A stretch of 64,000 nt of DNA from an uncultured Candidatus Binatia bacterium (GCA_958295985.1 OY282432.1:1983282-2047281), one strand, 5' to 3'; numbered from the stretch's first letter, positions 1-9,878 are shown. Made by a program: numbers and translations. The notes: generated by a model from the letters alone, not told the origin.

Positions 1-3000
1 TCACGGTCGCCGCCAGCGGCTTCGATCTTCGCTTCGAGATCGTGGAAGGCGATGAGGGTCAGGACGGTGTGGCGGAGTTCCGGGTCTTTGTCCAGATCGA
101 CACGCCAGAAGCCCTTTGCGCCCGAAGATTCGTAGCGATGAGTATCAGCGGTTTTGTAGGAAACATCGCACCACCTCAGGATATGCAGTAGTTCACTATT
201 TTCCAATCGGAACATCGTCGCGATCAGTGCGTCAAGTACAGTCCTGATCCTTAGGCGTTCGTGTGTTTTCAATGAATTCGTCGTATTCGTCGTGGACTGT
301 CTGGTTGCTAACAGTATCGGTTTCCAGCCAGAAAAAGATGAGTCCTGAGTACTCAGGATCGTGGACAACCGAGAAATACGCCCATGTGTGTCCGTATCGA
401 GAGTTCTCCTTGGAAGCGGCGATTCTTCAATGACAAACCAGTTCGCATGCAGACCAGAAAACCGGGCACGCAACGCGAAGTCGTACACGACTGAGTTCAA
501 GATACCGCAGAGCGGAGCATGAAAACCGGCAGGGCCGGCCAACATGGGAGCAGAGTTTCCGCAGGGCAAGTCTGCGACTGGCGAAGCTATCATCGTGCGA
601 GCATTCGTTGAAGACGTGATGTCCATGACGGCGAGCTTTAGTCCCCGCTCGGACGTAGTCCCAATTGCATAGTCTTTACGGTGCATCAGATACTGCGGTT
701 CAATCTGTTTGCGTTCCCAAGGTATCTTCCGCCAGACCGCACGTCGCCCCTTGCCGCTCACCCAGCCCTTCTGGCTGAAGTCGAACTGGCCAATCATTCG
801 GCCTTCGTAGAGCGGCAAGGCTACATCCTCCACCATCTCCTCCTGGATATACGCATCCCCCTGCCGCGACAGAATCACCCCCGCGGGGATTGCAGCCCGC
901 GGCACCGGCAGCCGGTCGTAGGGTGGCTGCGCACACCGTAGGCGCCAGTCGGTGCGGGCGATGTCGCCGGGCTTCAGCAGATGCCCGTGCACGAACCGCG
1001 CCTCGGCGGTTCGCCGCTCCGGGTCGGCAGTGCTGTCGAATAGCCACTCCTCAAGCTCGACCTCCACCGGCTCGGGCCGCGCCGGATCGACTTCAAGGTC
1101 TCCCCATAGATCCTCGATCGGTCGCCAGTCGCCGAGCAGCCAGCGGCTGTATTCGTCGGGGCGGTAGCCTTTCGCCTCCCACTGCGGGCGGGGCGGGAAG
1201 AGGTGCGAGTCGTTGGTCATATGGAACTCGGTGGCGTAGCGGATGCCCCATCCGTCCGGTCCGCCGTCGCCGAGGAGCACGGCGTTGGCGTAGATCTTTT
1301 CGAGGATTTCAAGATCACGCTTCGACTGGATTTCGAGGATGGCGCGGCTCTTGGGGCTGAAGCGCCCGACCTGAATCCGGGTGTAGGATGTGGCGAGGTC
1401 CTCGGCGTGCTCCCAGTCTTCCAGGCTGCGGCGCATGAAGGCGGTGCGGATCGCCTCAGTGGCGCCGCCCTTCTCGACGATGACAGGGTTGAACTTGAAG
1501 CGGCTGTCGATCGGGAAGACCTTGTCGCGGTTCTCGATGCCGAAAAGCCATTCCCACCGGCAGCGTTCGAGAAACAGTTCGCGCAGCGCGCCGGTGCCAT
1601 GGTCCGAGTACAGGCCGGAGGGGACGACGAAGCCGAGCCGGCCGCCGGGTCTCAACAGCGCGTGGGCGGCTTCGAGAAAGAGCTTGTACAGGTTGAGGTC
1701 CGCGGATCCTTGGCGGTGGAAGGCATGCGCCGGATCGGCGAAGCCGGCTGAACGCTCGCGGACCTGCCGCCACCGTGCGTGAAGCTCGTGGTTCTCGTAA
1801 CCCCGTACAATGGCAAAGCGGTCCTGGCTCTTGGTGTTCTCGTCGGGGTCGCCGAAGGGACTCGCTGTGTGGCTCACGAAGTTCGACTGGGCACGGAAGC
1901 GGGCGTTGTAGCCCAGCCAACTGCACTCCACCGCGTAGTCGCCGAAGTACTCCGACTGCTTCCGCAACGCTTCCTGCTTGCTGTAGGAGCGATAGAGGGG
2001 GTCGATGTCCGAAAAGAACTCCTTGGAGGCGGGCTTGGCGATGTCCCACGGCGGATTGCCGAGCACCGCATCGAAACCGGCGCCCGTGTCCCGGAACACG
2101 TCCGGGAACTCCAGTTCCCAATGGAAGAAGCGCATCTCTCCCGCGATCCGTTCGGCTACGGCCTGGATCTCGGGCGGCGGGTCGGTGAAGTGCGTCGGCA
2201 GCGGGGCGCAGTCGAGCTCGTCGGCCGGCCAGAACCAGCAGGCGCACCAGAGGTCCATCGCGGCCTTGAGCGAGCGCCATTCGGGCGAGCCCAGGAACTT
2301 CTCACGGTAGATGTTCCGACGCGCATCGGCGTCTCTTACCGGCAAGGCGTGGATGTTGGCCAGCACCGCGAGAGCCGCATCGTGCGCGCTTGCGGCCCGT
2401 TCCAGCACATCATCCTGAAAAAGGGTGCGGCCTTCCAGGAAGCGCTTCAGGTTCGGTGTAAGTTTGTCCTTGACGAACGCCTTGAACGCTTTGGTGCGGG
2501 CGTTCTTCTCGAAGTGCACGCCGTTGCCGTGGCTTTTGTCACCGCCCTCCCGGTTCTTCCAGGCCATGACCGGGTAGTGTCGGAACTGATCGAACCAAGC
2601 GCCGATCAAGGCGTTGCCGCACTTGATCTTGTGGTCCAGGAAACCGAAGGGCAGGGTGCGGTCCATGGTCTCGATCCACAGCGACAGGCGACAGAGCTCC
2701 ACCGCAAGCGGGTCCAGGTCCACGGCGTAGATGCACCGCTCCACCACGTGGCGGCGCAGTACGGCCTTCAGGCGCGGCTCGAACTCGTTGTCGTCCGGCC
2801 GGCACGGGATCAGTTCATCCGCAAGGCTGTCCGTTTCCGATTCGTCTTTGTTGCGGATGCCGAGCAAACGCACCAGGGCGCGTTCGCCGTCCGGTTCGAT
2901 GCGGCCGTGATGCTGGAGGGAGGTATACAGCGCGTCGGTGAGAAAGCGCAGGGCGGCCAGCGGGAACGTGCCCGAGCCGCACGCGGGGTCGCATACCGTG

Positions 3001-4892
3001 AGGCTCAGGATTTCCTCGGGCAGCTTCGGCGTCCAGCGCATGAGCGGAGCGTCTGCGTCCCGCTTTCCGTGGACCATTGGCGGATCGAAGGCCAGCGGAC
3101 GCAGAGTGCGTTGCGCGGTAGGGACGGCGAGGCCGGGGCGGGTATGGAACGTACCCCGGCCCTTGCGTGTGCCGCCCCAACGCACCAGATACCATTCGCC
3201 CGGCAACACGACCCGGGCCACGAGTTGGCGGGCCTTGGCGCGGAGTTGCTCCTCGGATGCGTTGGCGCGCCTTGCCGCGGGTCTCCTCACCAGACCGGCC
3301 ACTTGAGCGGCGCGGCGCGCCCACGTTTCTGCCCGGGTGCGGTGGCGTTGCCGCTCCCCCGAGCTGTCCGCAACGTATTGCGGCTCGGCGTCGCCAACCT
3401 CCGAAAGCGAGTCGTCGCCATCGACCTCCTCGGCGACGTCCGCCGTTTCGTTGCTCCCGTCTTCGCCAGCGTCTTCCTCCCCCTTCGAATCGTCCTTGAG
3501 GTTCTGGAACAGCGCCTTGAGGGCGCTGTCGTCCATGCCTTCCAGGCGCGACAGCGGCAGCGCTGGATGGTCGCCGGCGGCGAGGAAGATCACCGGGTCC
3601 CCGGCCGGTGCGGTCTTCAGTTCGTAGTCCAGCAACCCTTCGTAGAGAACGCCGATGTACTCGGAGGAGAGGTCGGAGAAGTCCACGGGAACCTTGACCC
3701 GTATGCTGCCTCGGCCCTGTCGAATACGGATCGTGGTGCGGGTGAGGAGGCGCAGGGTCTCGTGGACGTCCCGGTCGGGCATCGTCTCGCTCTCGAAGCA
3801 CGCGTTCTCGTACACGGCCAGCGCTTGCGCGACGCCATCGGTCCCGTGGTCGCCGGGCGCGAACAGTTCGCCGCCGTATTGCGTCACCGGCAGGTCCGGG
3901 AAGTGGGAGCCTTCCCACACTAGTCGGAACAGCGCCAGCACCCGCGGCCAAGCGCTGTAGCTCTCCGCCAACGCGGGGCCGTGGGCGTCGTCGCGTTGGA
4001 GCCATTCGAACAATCCGTTCAGGCCGTAGCTTTCGTGATAGAGGGCGTTCTCGCGCGGCAGGAGCTCCCGGGCTTCGGCGAACAGGATCACCACCAGCCG
4101 CATCGCCACCCGGCAGGCAGCGCGGTAGATGTCGGCGGGATCTGCGCTTGCGCACCATTCCTTCAAGGCGTCTCCGTGGCCCCGGATCAGGATCTCCACG
4201 GCTTCGCGCACCCGTTCGCCCAGCACCTCTGAAAGCTCCGCCTGACCTTTGCGGGTGTCGCGGATGGCTTGCAGGAGCGGCGGAGCGGCGTCGTTGGTTT
4301 CGGGGGTCCAGAGTTCGGGACGGATCAGGGCGCGCAACGCCGTCACCTGCGGGGCGAGCTCGCCTTCCCGGAACCACAGGTCCAGGTCCCATTCGCACCA
4401 AGCGTCGTAATCGAGACCGGCGAACAGAAGCCGCCACTGGCGGCCATTGGTCAGTAGTGCGAGGCGTTCGTCGCTCGCCCGCAGCCAGCCGAGCGCTTGG
4501 CTGACAAGGCGGCGGCTCCTGCCGATGCCGAGTTGCTTGCCGTCGTCCAGGAACACCGGCAGCAATGCGCCGTGGCGGCCTTGCCACAGGTGGCGGGGTT
4601 TCACAGTCTCGCCGGTGACGGCCCGGCGGCCCCAAGCGGGGGCGACGTTGCTGCCCCGCGCCCAAGTGCCGGTGGAGGCATCGAAGCCGCAGACGCGCTC
4701 CAGCACGAAGGCGACGAAGGGCGAAGCGTCGCTCCCGCCGTCGAGCATGGCGCCGCCGCGCTGGCGCAACTGGCCTTCGATGTAGTCGTTGAGGGGGTCA
4801 GGCAGGCTGCGTGACAGCCCGTCGAGCCGCGCCGCGTCCAGCAGCAGGCCGCCGTGGCGCAGATCCTCCCAGCCGGGCAGATCGTGGTTCAC
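1..4892 (-). CDS. Eco57I-type N6-adenine DNA methyltransferase, DISARM DrmMI-like (partial at left edge)
   Basis: One frame stays open from a GTG at 4892 to the window edge, giving 1630 codons without its C-terminus. An in-frame TGA lies just upstream of the GTG, and GAGGGG sits 12 bases ahead, so this is the first possible start. AdoMet motif I (DPACGSGTF, about residues 634-642) and the catalytic NPPW motif (about 946-949) identify an adenine-N6 methylase of the Eco57I class. The roughly 600 residues before motif I carry an acidic low-complexity stretch and show no nuclease motif that I recognise. It lies 245 bases downstream of an SNF2-type helicase on the same strand, the drmD-drmMI order of class 1 DISARM. 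Expected role: host DNA methylation for self/non-self discrimination in antiphage defence. A BREX PglX-like or type IIG enzyme is the alternative, because the DISARM core genes would lie beyond the edge. Confidence 0.75.
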   Translation of the reverse strand, partial: MNHDLPGWEDLRHGGLLLDAARLDGLSRSLPDPLNDYIEGQLRQRGGAMLDGGSDASPFVAFVLERVCGFDASTGTWARGSNVAPAWGRRAVTGETVKPRHLWQGRHGALLPVFLDDGKQLGIGRSRRLVSQALGWLRASDERLALLTNGRQWRLLFAGLDYDAWCEWDLDLWFREGELAPQVTALRALIRPELWTPETNDAAPPLLQAIRDTRKGQAELSEVLGERVREAVEILIRGHGDALKEWCASADPADIYRAACRVAMRLVVILFAEARELLPRENALYHESYGLNGLFEWLQRDDAHGPALAESYSAWPRVLALFRLVWEGSHFPDLPVTQYGGELFAPGDHGTDGVAQALAVYENACFESETMPDRDVHETLRLLTRTTIRIRQGRGSIRVKVPVDFSDLSSEYIGVLYEGLLDYELKTAPAGDPVIFLAAGDHPALPLSRLEGMDDSALKALFQNLKDDSKGEEDAGEDGSNETADVAEEVDGDDSLSEVGDAEPQYVADSSGERQRHRTRAETWARRAAQVAGLVRRPAARRANASEEQLRAKARQLVARVVLPGEWYLVRWGGTRKGRGTFHTRPGLAVPTAQRTLRPLAFDPPMVHGKRDADAPLMRWTPKLPEEILSLTVCDPACGSGTFPLAALRFLTDALYTSLQHHGRIEPDGERALVRLLGIRNKDESETDSLADELIPCRPDDNEFEPRLKAVLRRHVVERCIYAVDLDPLAVELCRLSLWIETMDRTLPFGFLDHKIKCGNALIGAWFDQFRHYPVMAWKNREGGDKSHGNGVHFEKNARTKAFKAFVKDKLTPNLKRFLEGRTLFQDDVLERAASAHDAALAVLANIHALPVRDADARRNIYREKFLGSPEWRSLKAAMDLWCACWFWPADELDCAPLPTHFTDPPPEIQAVAERIAGEMRFFHWELEFPDVFRDTGAGFDAVLGNPPWDIAKPASKEFFSDIDPLYRSYSKQEALRKQSEYFGDYAVECSWLGYNARFRAQSNFVSHTASPFGDPDENTKSQDRFAIVRGYENHELHARWRQVRERSAGFADPAHAFHRQGSADLNLYKLFLEAAHALLRPGGRLGFVVPSGLYSDHGTGALRELFLERCRWEWLFGIENRDKVFPIDSRFKFNPVIVEKGGATEAIRTAFMRRSLEDWEHAEDLATSYTRIQVGRFSPKSRAILEIQSKRDLEILEKIYANAVLLGDGGPDGWGIRYATEFHMTNDSHLFPPRPQWEAKGYRPDEYSRWLLGDWRPIEDLWGDLEVDPARPEPVEVELEEWLFDSTADPERRTAEARFVHGHLLKPGDIARTDWRLRCAQPPYDRLPVPRAAIPAGVILSRQGDAYIQEEMVEDVALPLYEGRMIGQFDFSQKGWVSGKGRRAVWRKIPWERKQIEPQYLMHRKDYAIGTTSERGLKLAVMDITSSTNARTMIASPVADLPCGNSAPMLAGPAGFHAPLCGILNSVVYDFALRARFSGLHANWFVIEESPLPRRTLDTDTHGRISRLSTILSTQDSSFSGWKPILLATRQSTTNTTNSLKTHERLRIRTVLDALIATMFRLENSELLHILRWCDVSYKTADTHRYESSGAKGFWRVDLDKDPELRHTVLTLIAFHDLEAKIEAAGGDR

Positions 4893-5137
4893 GGCTGTTC
4901 AGCGCCCCTCAATGTTGCGCGGGAACCGGCCCGCTCAGAGTGACGATCAGGGGTCAGGCTGTAGGCGTCCTGTCGCACGGATATGGAAGTCATCTCGTTC
5001 ACCACGATAGGTGACGGTTTACATATTGAATGGCGCGGCCATCCTCAGGGAGTTCGTTGCCAGTCATAGAATCAACCAGGTCCCGACTCGGCCTCAAGCA
5101 GCCGCACCAAACCGTTGCCGTTCCGGCGAGATTCAAG

Positions 5138-8100
5138 CTACTCCGTTTCCGGCAGTCGAACCTCCACCGCCACCGGGAATACGTGGGCGTCACCCGACAG
5201 CTCGAAACGAGCGGGCAGGAGTCGTTCCAGGATGCGGGCGCGTTCGTACTGTAACTGCTCGCGGATGTCCGTGTAATGCTGCTGCCGCCGCCTGATCTCC
5301 GCCTGCTTTTCTTCCATGGACTGCTGGATTTCAGTCAGGCGCTCGGCTTCGTCGAAGAGCCGGCCTTGACGTTGCTTTCTACGGAGATCCTCGATCTCGC
5401 GGGTGAGTCGCGCTACGGTGGATTGCTCGATCAGCGTCGAAACTTCGCCCTGGCGTTGCCGGTAGCGTTCGTCTTCGCGTTTGTGGGCGGCCTCGCCGTC
5501 GATCTCAAGCTGGCAGCGCAGCCGTTCAGTGATCTCGTCCTTGTAGCCGCGCAGCCAGGCCCGCAAGTCGTCGCGGGCTTCTTCGAGAACGTCGGCGGCA
5601 CGCTCCCGGTGGGAGGAACCCATCGTACCGTGGCCGCCGCGTTGCGATTGTGCGGTGGCGTGCGGGAGCGGCTCGCCCAGACGCCCGTTCCGAAAAGGAA
5701 ACGCCAATGTGCGCACCCAACGGTGGAAAGTCTCCCTCAGTTCGTTCACGGCCAGCTCCTCGATGCTGAGCAGGATCACGGCCTCGGCGTCCGCCGGCAC
5801 TTCTCCCTGCCGCACCGTCCACCGCGATACTTGCTGGTCGCCGGGATAGCGGCGACGGATGAGGACCCCCAGGGCGCGTTGCATCAAGGGATGGGCGAGG
5901 TGCATGAGCAACATGTCTGAGCGCGGCTGGAACACGCTCAAACGCCCCAACCGCTGGATGAACGGTTCAGCGCTGAAGGCCAGCCGCGGCATCGGACCTT
6001 GCGCGCCTCCGAGAGTTGGACGGCGCACGGCCTCGTCGATGACGTCGCGCCAGCCGGGAAGGTCGGGGTTCGACATGCGGTAGACAAAGGGAGCCTCGGC
6101 CCGAAGCTGGGGTCCTCCGCCGCGTGTGCCCATGGCCGTTTCCAGGGTGTCGCCGAGGGCCAAGGGGTCGAGGTCGATCTCCGCTGCCAGGACTTCCAGC
6201 AAGGACGCTTCACGGACGTCATCGCTTGTCGATCCGGCGGCATCCGCTTCCATGAGGGTGTCCTCGAGGGCGGCGTCGAGGGCCGTGTCGAGGTCGGCCT
6301 GAACCCCAGCGGCATCCTCGCCCAGGATCAGGCGGCGGTGCGTTGCCCGGTCGAAGATCTCGTTGACGGACCCCAGGTCTTCGCGGATTTCGTCGGCCTT
6401 GCGGATCACGTGGTCGAGGAAGCGAAGGTCGGGGTCGCTGTCGCTGACGAAGTGATGCACGGTCACGTCCCGGGCTTGCCCGTAGCGGTCGAGTCGGCCG
6501 TTGCGCTGTTCCAGGCGGGACGGATTCCACGGACAGTCGTAGTGCAGGAGGTAGCGTGCGGTGCGGTGGAGGTTCAGACCCTCGGAAGCAGCGTCCGTGG
6601 CGACCAGCACCCGCACGGCGTGGTCGGGGTCATTGAAGGCGGCCTTGACGTTCTCGCGGTCGGCTTCGTTCATGCCGTCGGACCCGCCGCTGCCGAACAG
6701 CGTGTGCACGCGCTCCCGTCCGAAACTTTCCTGCAGGCGTCGGGCAAGGTAGTCGAGGGTGGTTTTGTATTCAGTGAACACGATCAAGCGTTCGTCTGCG
6801 CGGAACGCGCCGGAAGTGTCAGGGGTCATCAGCAAGCGTTCGATCAACGCCGTGAGAGCATCGAAACGGGCGTCCACCAAAGGTGTCTGTTCGATGATGG
6901 GGGCGCCGTCGAGATCGAAGCCCAAGGCAACGAGGGCGTGTTGAATGGCCCCGATCTCGCCCTGAACGTTGTCCGCGAAGTTCTTGAGCCACGCACCGGC
7001 GACGGTGGAGGCCGTGGCCTCGCGCTGTTGCGTTTCCCGGTCGTCGCCGGTGTCCTGGCGCAAGGTGCGTTCGGACGCGTTCAGATCGCCCTCGGTGGCT
7101 GCCTCTTGGTCGGTAAACCCTTGTCTGGCCCGGCGCCAGGACTCGGCGAAGGCGGTGGGGCAGGACAGCAGCCGTTTGCCCAGGATTTCCACGGCGAAGG
7201 TCCCGGCCCGGCGGCGCTGATTCGTGCCGCCGGCCATGATCTGGCGCACTGCGGATCGGAACGCGTCGAATGCGTCGGCAAGGGCCGCCTCGCGGGAGTC
7301 CGGAACCAGGGGCAATGCCTGCGGCGGACGTCGGTTACAGAAACGCAGGGCGTTTTCGCCGTTGCCCCTTGCGTTGATGTCCCGCTTGAGTCGGCGCACC
7401 ACCACGTCCTCGATGCGGCCGCGCATGGCAGGGGTCATCTCGTTGGTGCGGGTGAAACGCACAGGGTCCAGCATTTCCAGGAGGCCGGTGAAGGAGCGTG
7501 TGTGGCCGTTGTGCGGGGTGGCGGACAGGAACAGCCGGTGCTCGAAGCGGGGCGCGATCAGGCGCACGGTCTCGCACAGGTCGCTGTCCTCCCCGAAAGG
7601 CGACGGCATCAGGTTGTGGCACTCGTCCACGATCAGGAGGTCCCAGGGAAGATGTGGAGAGCTCGACGGCATGCGGCAGGCGGACAGGAACTGCTCGCGG
7701 ACGTCGGGTTGGCGCAAGTAGTGGTAGGACGCAACGATGCGGCTGAACGATGTCCAGGGGTTGGCGTCCATGCCGAGGCGGCGGCGCAAGCGTTCCGTGC
7801 TCTGGCGGTCTACCACGTCGAACCTCAGCGAGAACTTTTCCCACAACTCGTCGCGCCATTGCTGACGCAGGGAGGCCGGCGTGAGCACGAGTACCCTGCG
7901 GATGCGCCGGCGAAGCAGCAGCTCGGTGAGGATCAGTCCTGCCTCCACGGTCTTGCCGAGCCCGACGTCATCGGCGATGAGCAGGTTGACCCTTGGCATG
8001 CGCAGGGCTTTCAGCAGCGGCATGAGTTGGTAGTCCTCCACGTGCACGCTGCCGTGGAACGGACTGGCGAGGGGTTCGCCTTCAAGCGGTCCGGTGCCGT

Positions 8101-8473
8101 CGGGGTCGAGATAGGGTGAGAGCGCCGTCCAGCGCGCCGCCCGCAGCAGGGCGTCGAACTCCCGCGGCGGCATGGCGTTGTCGCTGTCGGGCTGCGGCAG
8201 TGTCAGCGGCTCGTCCAGTTTTCGTTTCGGTTCGAGTTCCCACAAGAGACGCTCACGGGATGGCGCGCGATCGTCGTTGTACTCCAGGTGGACGAGATGT
8301 AGACGGCCGGCCTCGCCGTCGAACGGTTCGACGGCGGCGATGACGCCGCGTCGGTTACGCACCATGGCCGGCATTCCGGCGCGGGGAACGCTGTTGTTGA
8401 CTGCGAGGTTGGTCACAATGGAACCGGACCTTATGTCACGGGTCGAGGGATGGCAAACGCCCATCGGCGGCAC
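5138..8473 (-). CDS. SNF2/HepA-type helicase, DISARM DrmD-like
   Basis: This is an 1111-residue superfamily 2 ATPase. Walker A is DDVGLGKT (168-175), the Walker B box is DECH (283-286), motif III is SATPHNGH, and the C-terminal RecA lobe has LVATDAASEGLNL and EQRNGRLDRYGQ. The last roughly 200 residues are charged and predicted coiled coil, rich in E, R and Q. The size and layout match the helicase preceding the methylase in class 1 DISARM, where it acts in restricting incoming phage DNA; a RapA-like role is the generic alternative. The longest frame starts at GTG 8473. A GTG at 8416 (residue 20) has AAGG about 12 bases upstream and may be the true start. The 245 bases to the methylase gene hold no convincing gene. 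An upstream partner gene on this strand is absent. Confidence 0.8.
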   Translation of the reverse strand: MPPMGVCHPSTRDIRSGSIVTNLAVNNSVPRAGMPAMVRNRRGVIAAVEPFDGEAGRLHLVHLEYNDDRAPSRERLLWELEPKRKLDEPLTLPQPDSDNAMPPREFDALLRAARWTALSPYLDPDGTGPLEGEPLASPFHGSVHVEDYQLMPLLKALRMPRVNLLIADDVGLGKTVEAGLILTELLLRRRIRRVLVLTPASLRQQWRDELWEKFSLRFDVVDRQSTERLRRRLGMDANPWTSFSRIVASYHYLRQPDVREQFLSACRMPSSSPHLPWDLLIVDECHNLMPSPFGEDSDLCETVRLIAPRFEHRLFLSATPHNGHTRSFTGLLEMLDPVRFTRTNEMTPAMRGRIEDVVVRRLKRDINARGNGENALRFCNRRPPQALPLVPDSREAALADAFDAFRSAVRQIMAGGTNQRRRAGTFAVEILGKRLLSCPTAFAESWRRARQGFTDQEAATEGDLNASERTLRQDTGDDRETQQREATASTVAGAWLKNFADNVQGEIGAIQHALVALGFDLDGAPIIEQTPLVDARFDALTALIERLLMTPDTSGAFRADERLIVFTEYKTTLDYLARRLQESFGRERVHTLFGSGGSDGMNEADRENVKAAFNDPDHAVRVLVATDAASEGLNLHRTARYLLHYDCPWNPSRLEQRNGRLDRYGQARDVTVHHFVSDSDPDLRFLDHVIRKADEIREDLGSVNEIFDRATHRRLILGEDAAGVQADLDTALDAALEDTLMEADAAGSTSDDVREASLLEVLAAEIDLDPLALGDTLETAMGTRGGGPQLRAEAPFVYRMSNPDLPGWRDVIDEAVRRPTLGGAQGPMPRLAFSAEPFIQRLGRLSVFQPRSDMLLMHLAHPLMQRALGVLIRRRYPGDQQVSRWTVRQGEVPADAEAVILLSIEELAVNELRETFHRWVRTLAFPFRNGRLGEPLPHATAQSQRGGHGTMGSSHRERAADVLEEARDDLRAWLRGYKDEITERLRCQLEIDGEAAHKREDERYRQRQGEVSTLIEQSTVARLTREIEDLRRKQRQGRLFDEAERLTEIQQSMEEKQAEIRRRQQHYTDIREQLQYERARILERLLPARFELSGDAHVFPVAVEVRLPETE

Positions 8474-8535
8474 TTCGAGAGGTTCCGTACGCGGGTCGGG
8501 AAAGGCCGCGTGTCAACCCAACAGGGCCTTGCCAT

Positions 8536-8601
8536 TGTCACCCTGAGCAGAGTGAGGGTCCCCCGCCGTAACTGAGATTCTTCGCTCCGCTCAGAACGAC
8601 A
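8536..8601. repeat. Imperfect inverted repeat of a dispersed intergenic element
   Basis: Two 22-base arms read outward as TGTCxxxCTGAGCxGAGxGA and differ at only a few positions, so the 66-base unit can fold on itself. The right arm resembles the tail of a second element at 16473-16505. Such short elements are usual between genes in GC-rich environmental genomes. The remaining sequence between 8474 and 8725 shows no gene. Confidence 0.5.
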
Positions 8602-8725
8602 GGTTTGGCGGGACTTTGGGAAAATCCTGCAAGGATTAGCGTTGTCCAGTGAGAAGCGAGCCTGAAGAGGGGGGTGATTCCAAGGAGAGGTGAGCCTGAC
8701 CCTTCGCCCCCAACTCCCACGACCC

Positions 8726-8754
8726 TTGACATGGCAAAGACGCTGACGTAACTT
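8726..8754 (+). promoter_or_regulatory. Sigma70-type promoter for the DUF3800 gene
   Basis: A perfect TTGACA at 8726-8731 is followed, after a 17-base spacer, by TAACTT at 8749-8754. Transcription would begin near 8761 and leave a 75-base leader containing a GC hairpin before the TTG start at 8838. No mapping data support it; the call rests on the consensus match and position. Confidence 0.45.
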
Positions 8755-8794
8755 GATTTTTCGAGACGCAATCATGTATTGCCCTCTTTCCGAG

Positions 8795-8814
8795 GCCCGC
8801 GCTCCGGCGCGGGC
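8795..8814 (+). terminator. GC-rich stem-loop in the DUF3800 leader
   Basis: GCCCGCGC (8795-8802) and GCGCGGGC (8807-8814) form an 8-bp perfect stem with a TCCG loop, followed by three T residues. It could end transcription from the left or act as a leader attenuator. Confidence 0.45.
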
Positions 8815-8837
8815 TTTCGCGTATCTGGAGACTGTGG

Positions 8838-9581
8838 TTGACCTACTTCGCCTATCTCGACGAGTTTGGGCATATCGGTCCTTACATTGCCCGGACAGAC
8901 CCAAGGCACAATGACAGCCCTGTTTTCGGCCTTGCCGGATACGTCCTGCCGTCAGCCGAGGTACGAGGATTCGGTACGTGGTTTTTTCAGCGTAAATGCG
9001 AACTTCTCGACTTCGATATCAGACGGTCGGGGGCACATCCTGCTGTGTGGGAGAAGAAGGGGTCGAGTCTCTATACGGTGCGTAACGTTACCAAGTATGG
9101 CGAGCTCCGATCATTCACGAATCGGTTGTTCAACAGGATCGAGACACTCCGCGGTTTCGTGTTCTACGTTGGGATCCGGAAGACGGCCTTACCCGATCGA
9201 CACAACCCGAATCGACTCTACGTGAGGGTCCTTCTCGAAGCCATCAAACGGATCGACGCCTTTTGTGCCGAAGACTGTGATCCACAAGGCAACTTCGTCT
9301 TGGCCCTCGACGAGCACGATCAGCGTTCCAATCTGATCGCTGAGGCAGCGCGGAGCATGTATGGGAAGGAGAAACGAGGACATCTCATCGAGCCGCCATT
9401 CCATCTGGAAAGCTATCGCTATCAAACAATACAGGCCGCAGATTGGATTGCGGGGCTGGTAGGTCGTCTCGGAGCGATTTGGCAAGACCCAGTGGCTTAT
9501 CCGGAAAACGAAGTGTTTCGTCGGTATTTCGAGCCGCGGCTCAATCGCGTCAGCCGCCGGAGTGGCATCCGAAGCGCGTGA
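8838..9581 (+). CDS. DUF3800 domain protein
   Basis: This 247-residue protein opens with YLDEFGH (residues 6-12) and carries QAADWIAG near the C-terminus, the two acidic signatures of DUF3800, a predicted RNase H-like fold of unknown activity often found beside defence and mobile genes. The TTG start is chosen because GGAG lies 7 bases upstream and the conserved YLDE motif follows at once. It is divergent from the DISARM-like helicase gene and has its own promoter at 8726-8754, so it is not co-transcribed with that locus. Base composition is a little less GC-rich than the metabolic genes to the right, in keeping with accessory DNA. A nuclease or phosphodiesterase role is inference from the fold only. 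Confidence 0.7.
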   Translation: MTYFAYLDEFGHIGPYIARTDPRHNDSPVFGLAGYVLPSAEVRGFGTWFFQRKCELLDFDIRRSGAHPAVWEKKGSSLYTVRNVTKYGELRSFTNRLFNRIETLRGFVFYVGIRKTALPDRHNPNRLYVRVLLEAIKRIDAFCAEDCDPQGNFVLALDEHDQRSNLIAEAARSMYGKEKRGHLIEPPFHLESYRYQTIQAADWIAGLVGRLGAIWQDPVAYPENEVFRRYFEPRLNRVSRRSGIRSA

Positions 9582-9701
9582 GGCTGTCAACCCAAAGCCG
9601 CGTTGACACGCTCGGGCCTGCGTGTTACGTGCGGTGCGAGAGCCATTGGCGCACGCCACGCGCATTCCCTGACAGACGTTCACAGATCGGAGGAGCCGGC
9701 G

Positions 9702-9878
9702 GTGAAGGAACAGATTCGACAGATCGACAAGGAGTACGGGTTCAACCTCAGCGAGGATGAGATCGAGTCCATCGCAAAGCAGGCGGAGGAAACCCACCGG
9801 CTGCTCCAGGACCTCTACAAGGTCGACGTTGCCGGGGTCATGCCCATCATGAAGATCGACAAGCAGCGAAAAAGCTGA
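9702..9878 (+). CDS. Small GatC/AtzG-like accessory protein
   Basis: A 58-residue, highly charged, helical protein. GGAGG lies 8 bases before the GTG start, and the M20 gene follows after 27 bases. The layout of an N-terminal helix with LSEDE, a long helix, then DLYKVDVAGVMP resembles GatC, the small amidotransferase subunit, and AtzG-like accessory subunits of amidases. No amidase (GatA) lies in the window, so it may serve another hydrolase or the M20 protein encoded next. Assignment to the GatC-like fold is by pattern only. Confidence 0.5.
   Translation: MKEQIRQIDKEYGFNLSEDEIESIAKQAEETHRLLQDLYKVDVAGVMPIMKIDKQRKS

Noticed and set aside
1779..3923. Long open frame of 714 codons on the plus strand opposite the methylase
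   Set aside because: It is an antisense frame of the high-GC methylase gene; the composition (Val/Gly/Arg-rich, no family motif) is that of a shadow, while the minus frame has DPACGSGTF and NPPW.
4999..5193. A 64-codon minus frame in the gap between the DISARM-like genes
   Set aside because: It overlaps the end of the helicase gene, has no ribosome-binding site and no recognisable motif.
1..8473. BREX or type I restriction locus
   Set aside because: No brxA/B/C, pglZ, hsdS or hsdR-like gene is visible; the helicase-methylase order fits DISARM better, although the left edge hides the deciding genes.
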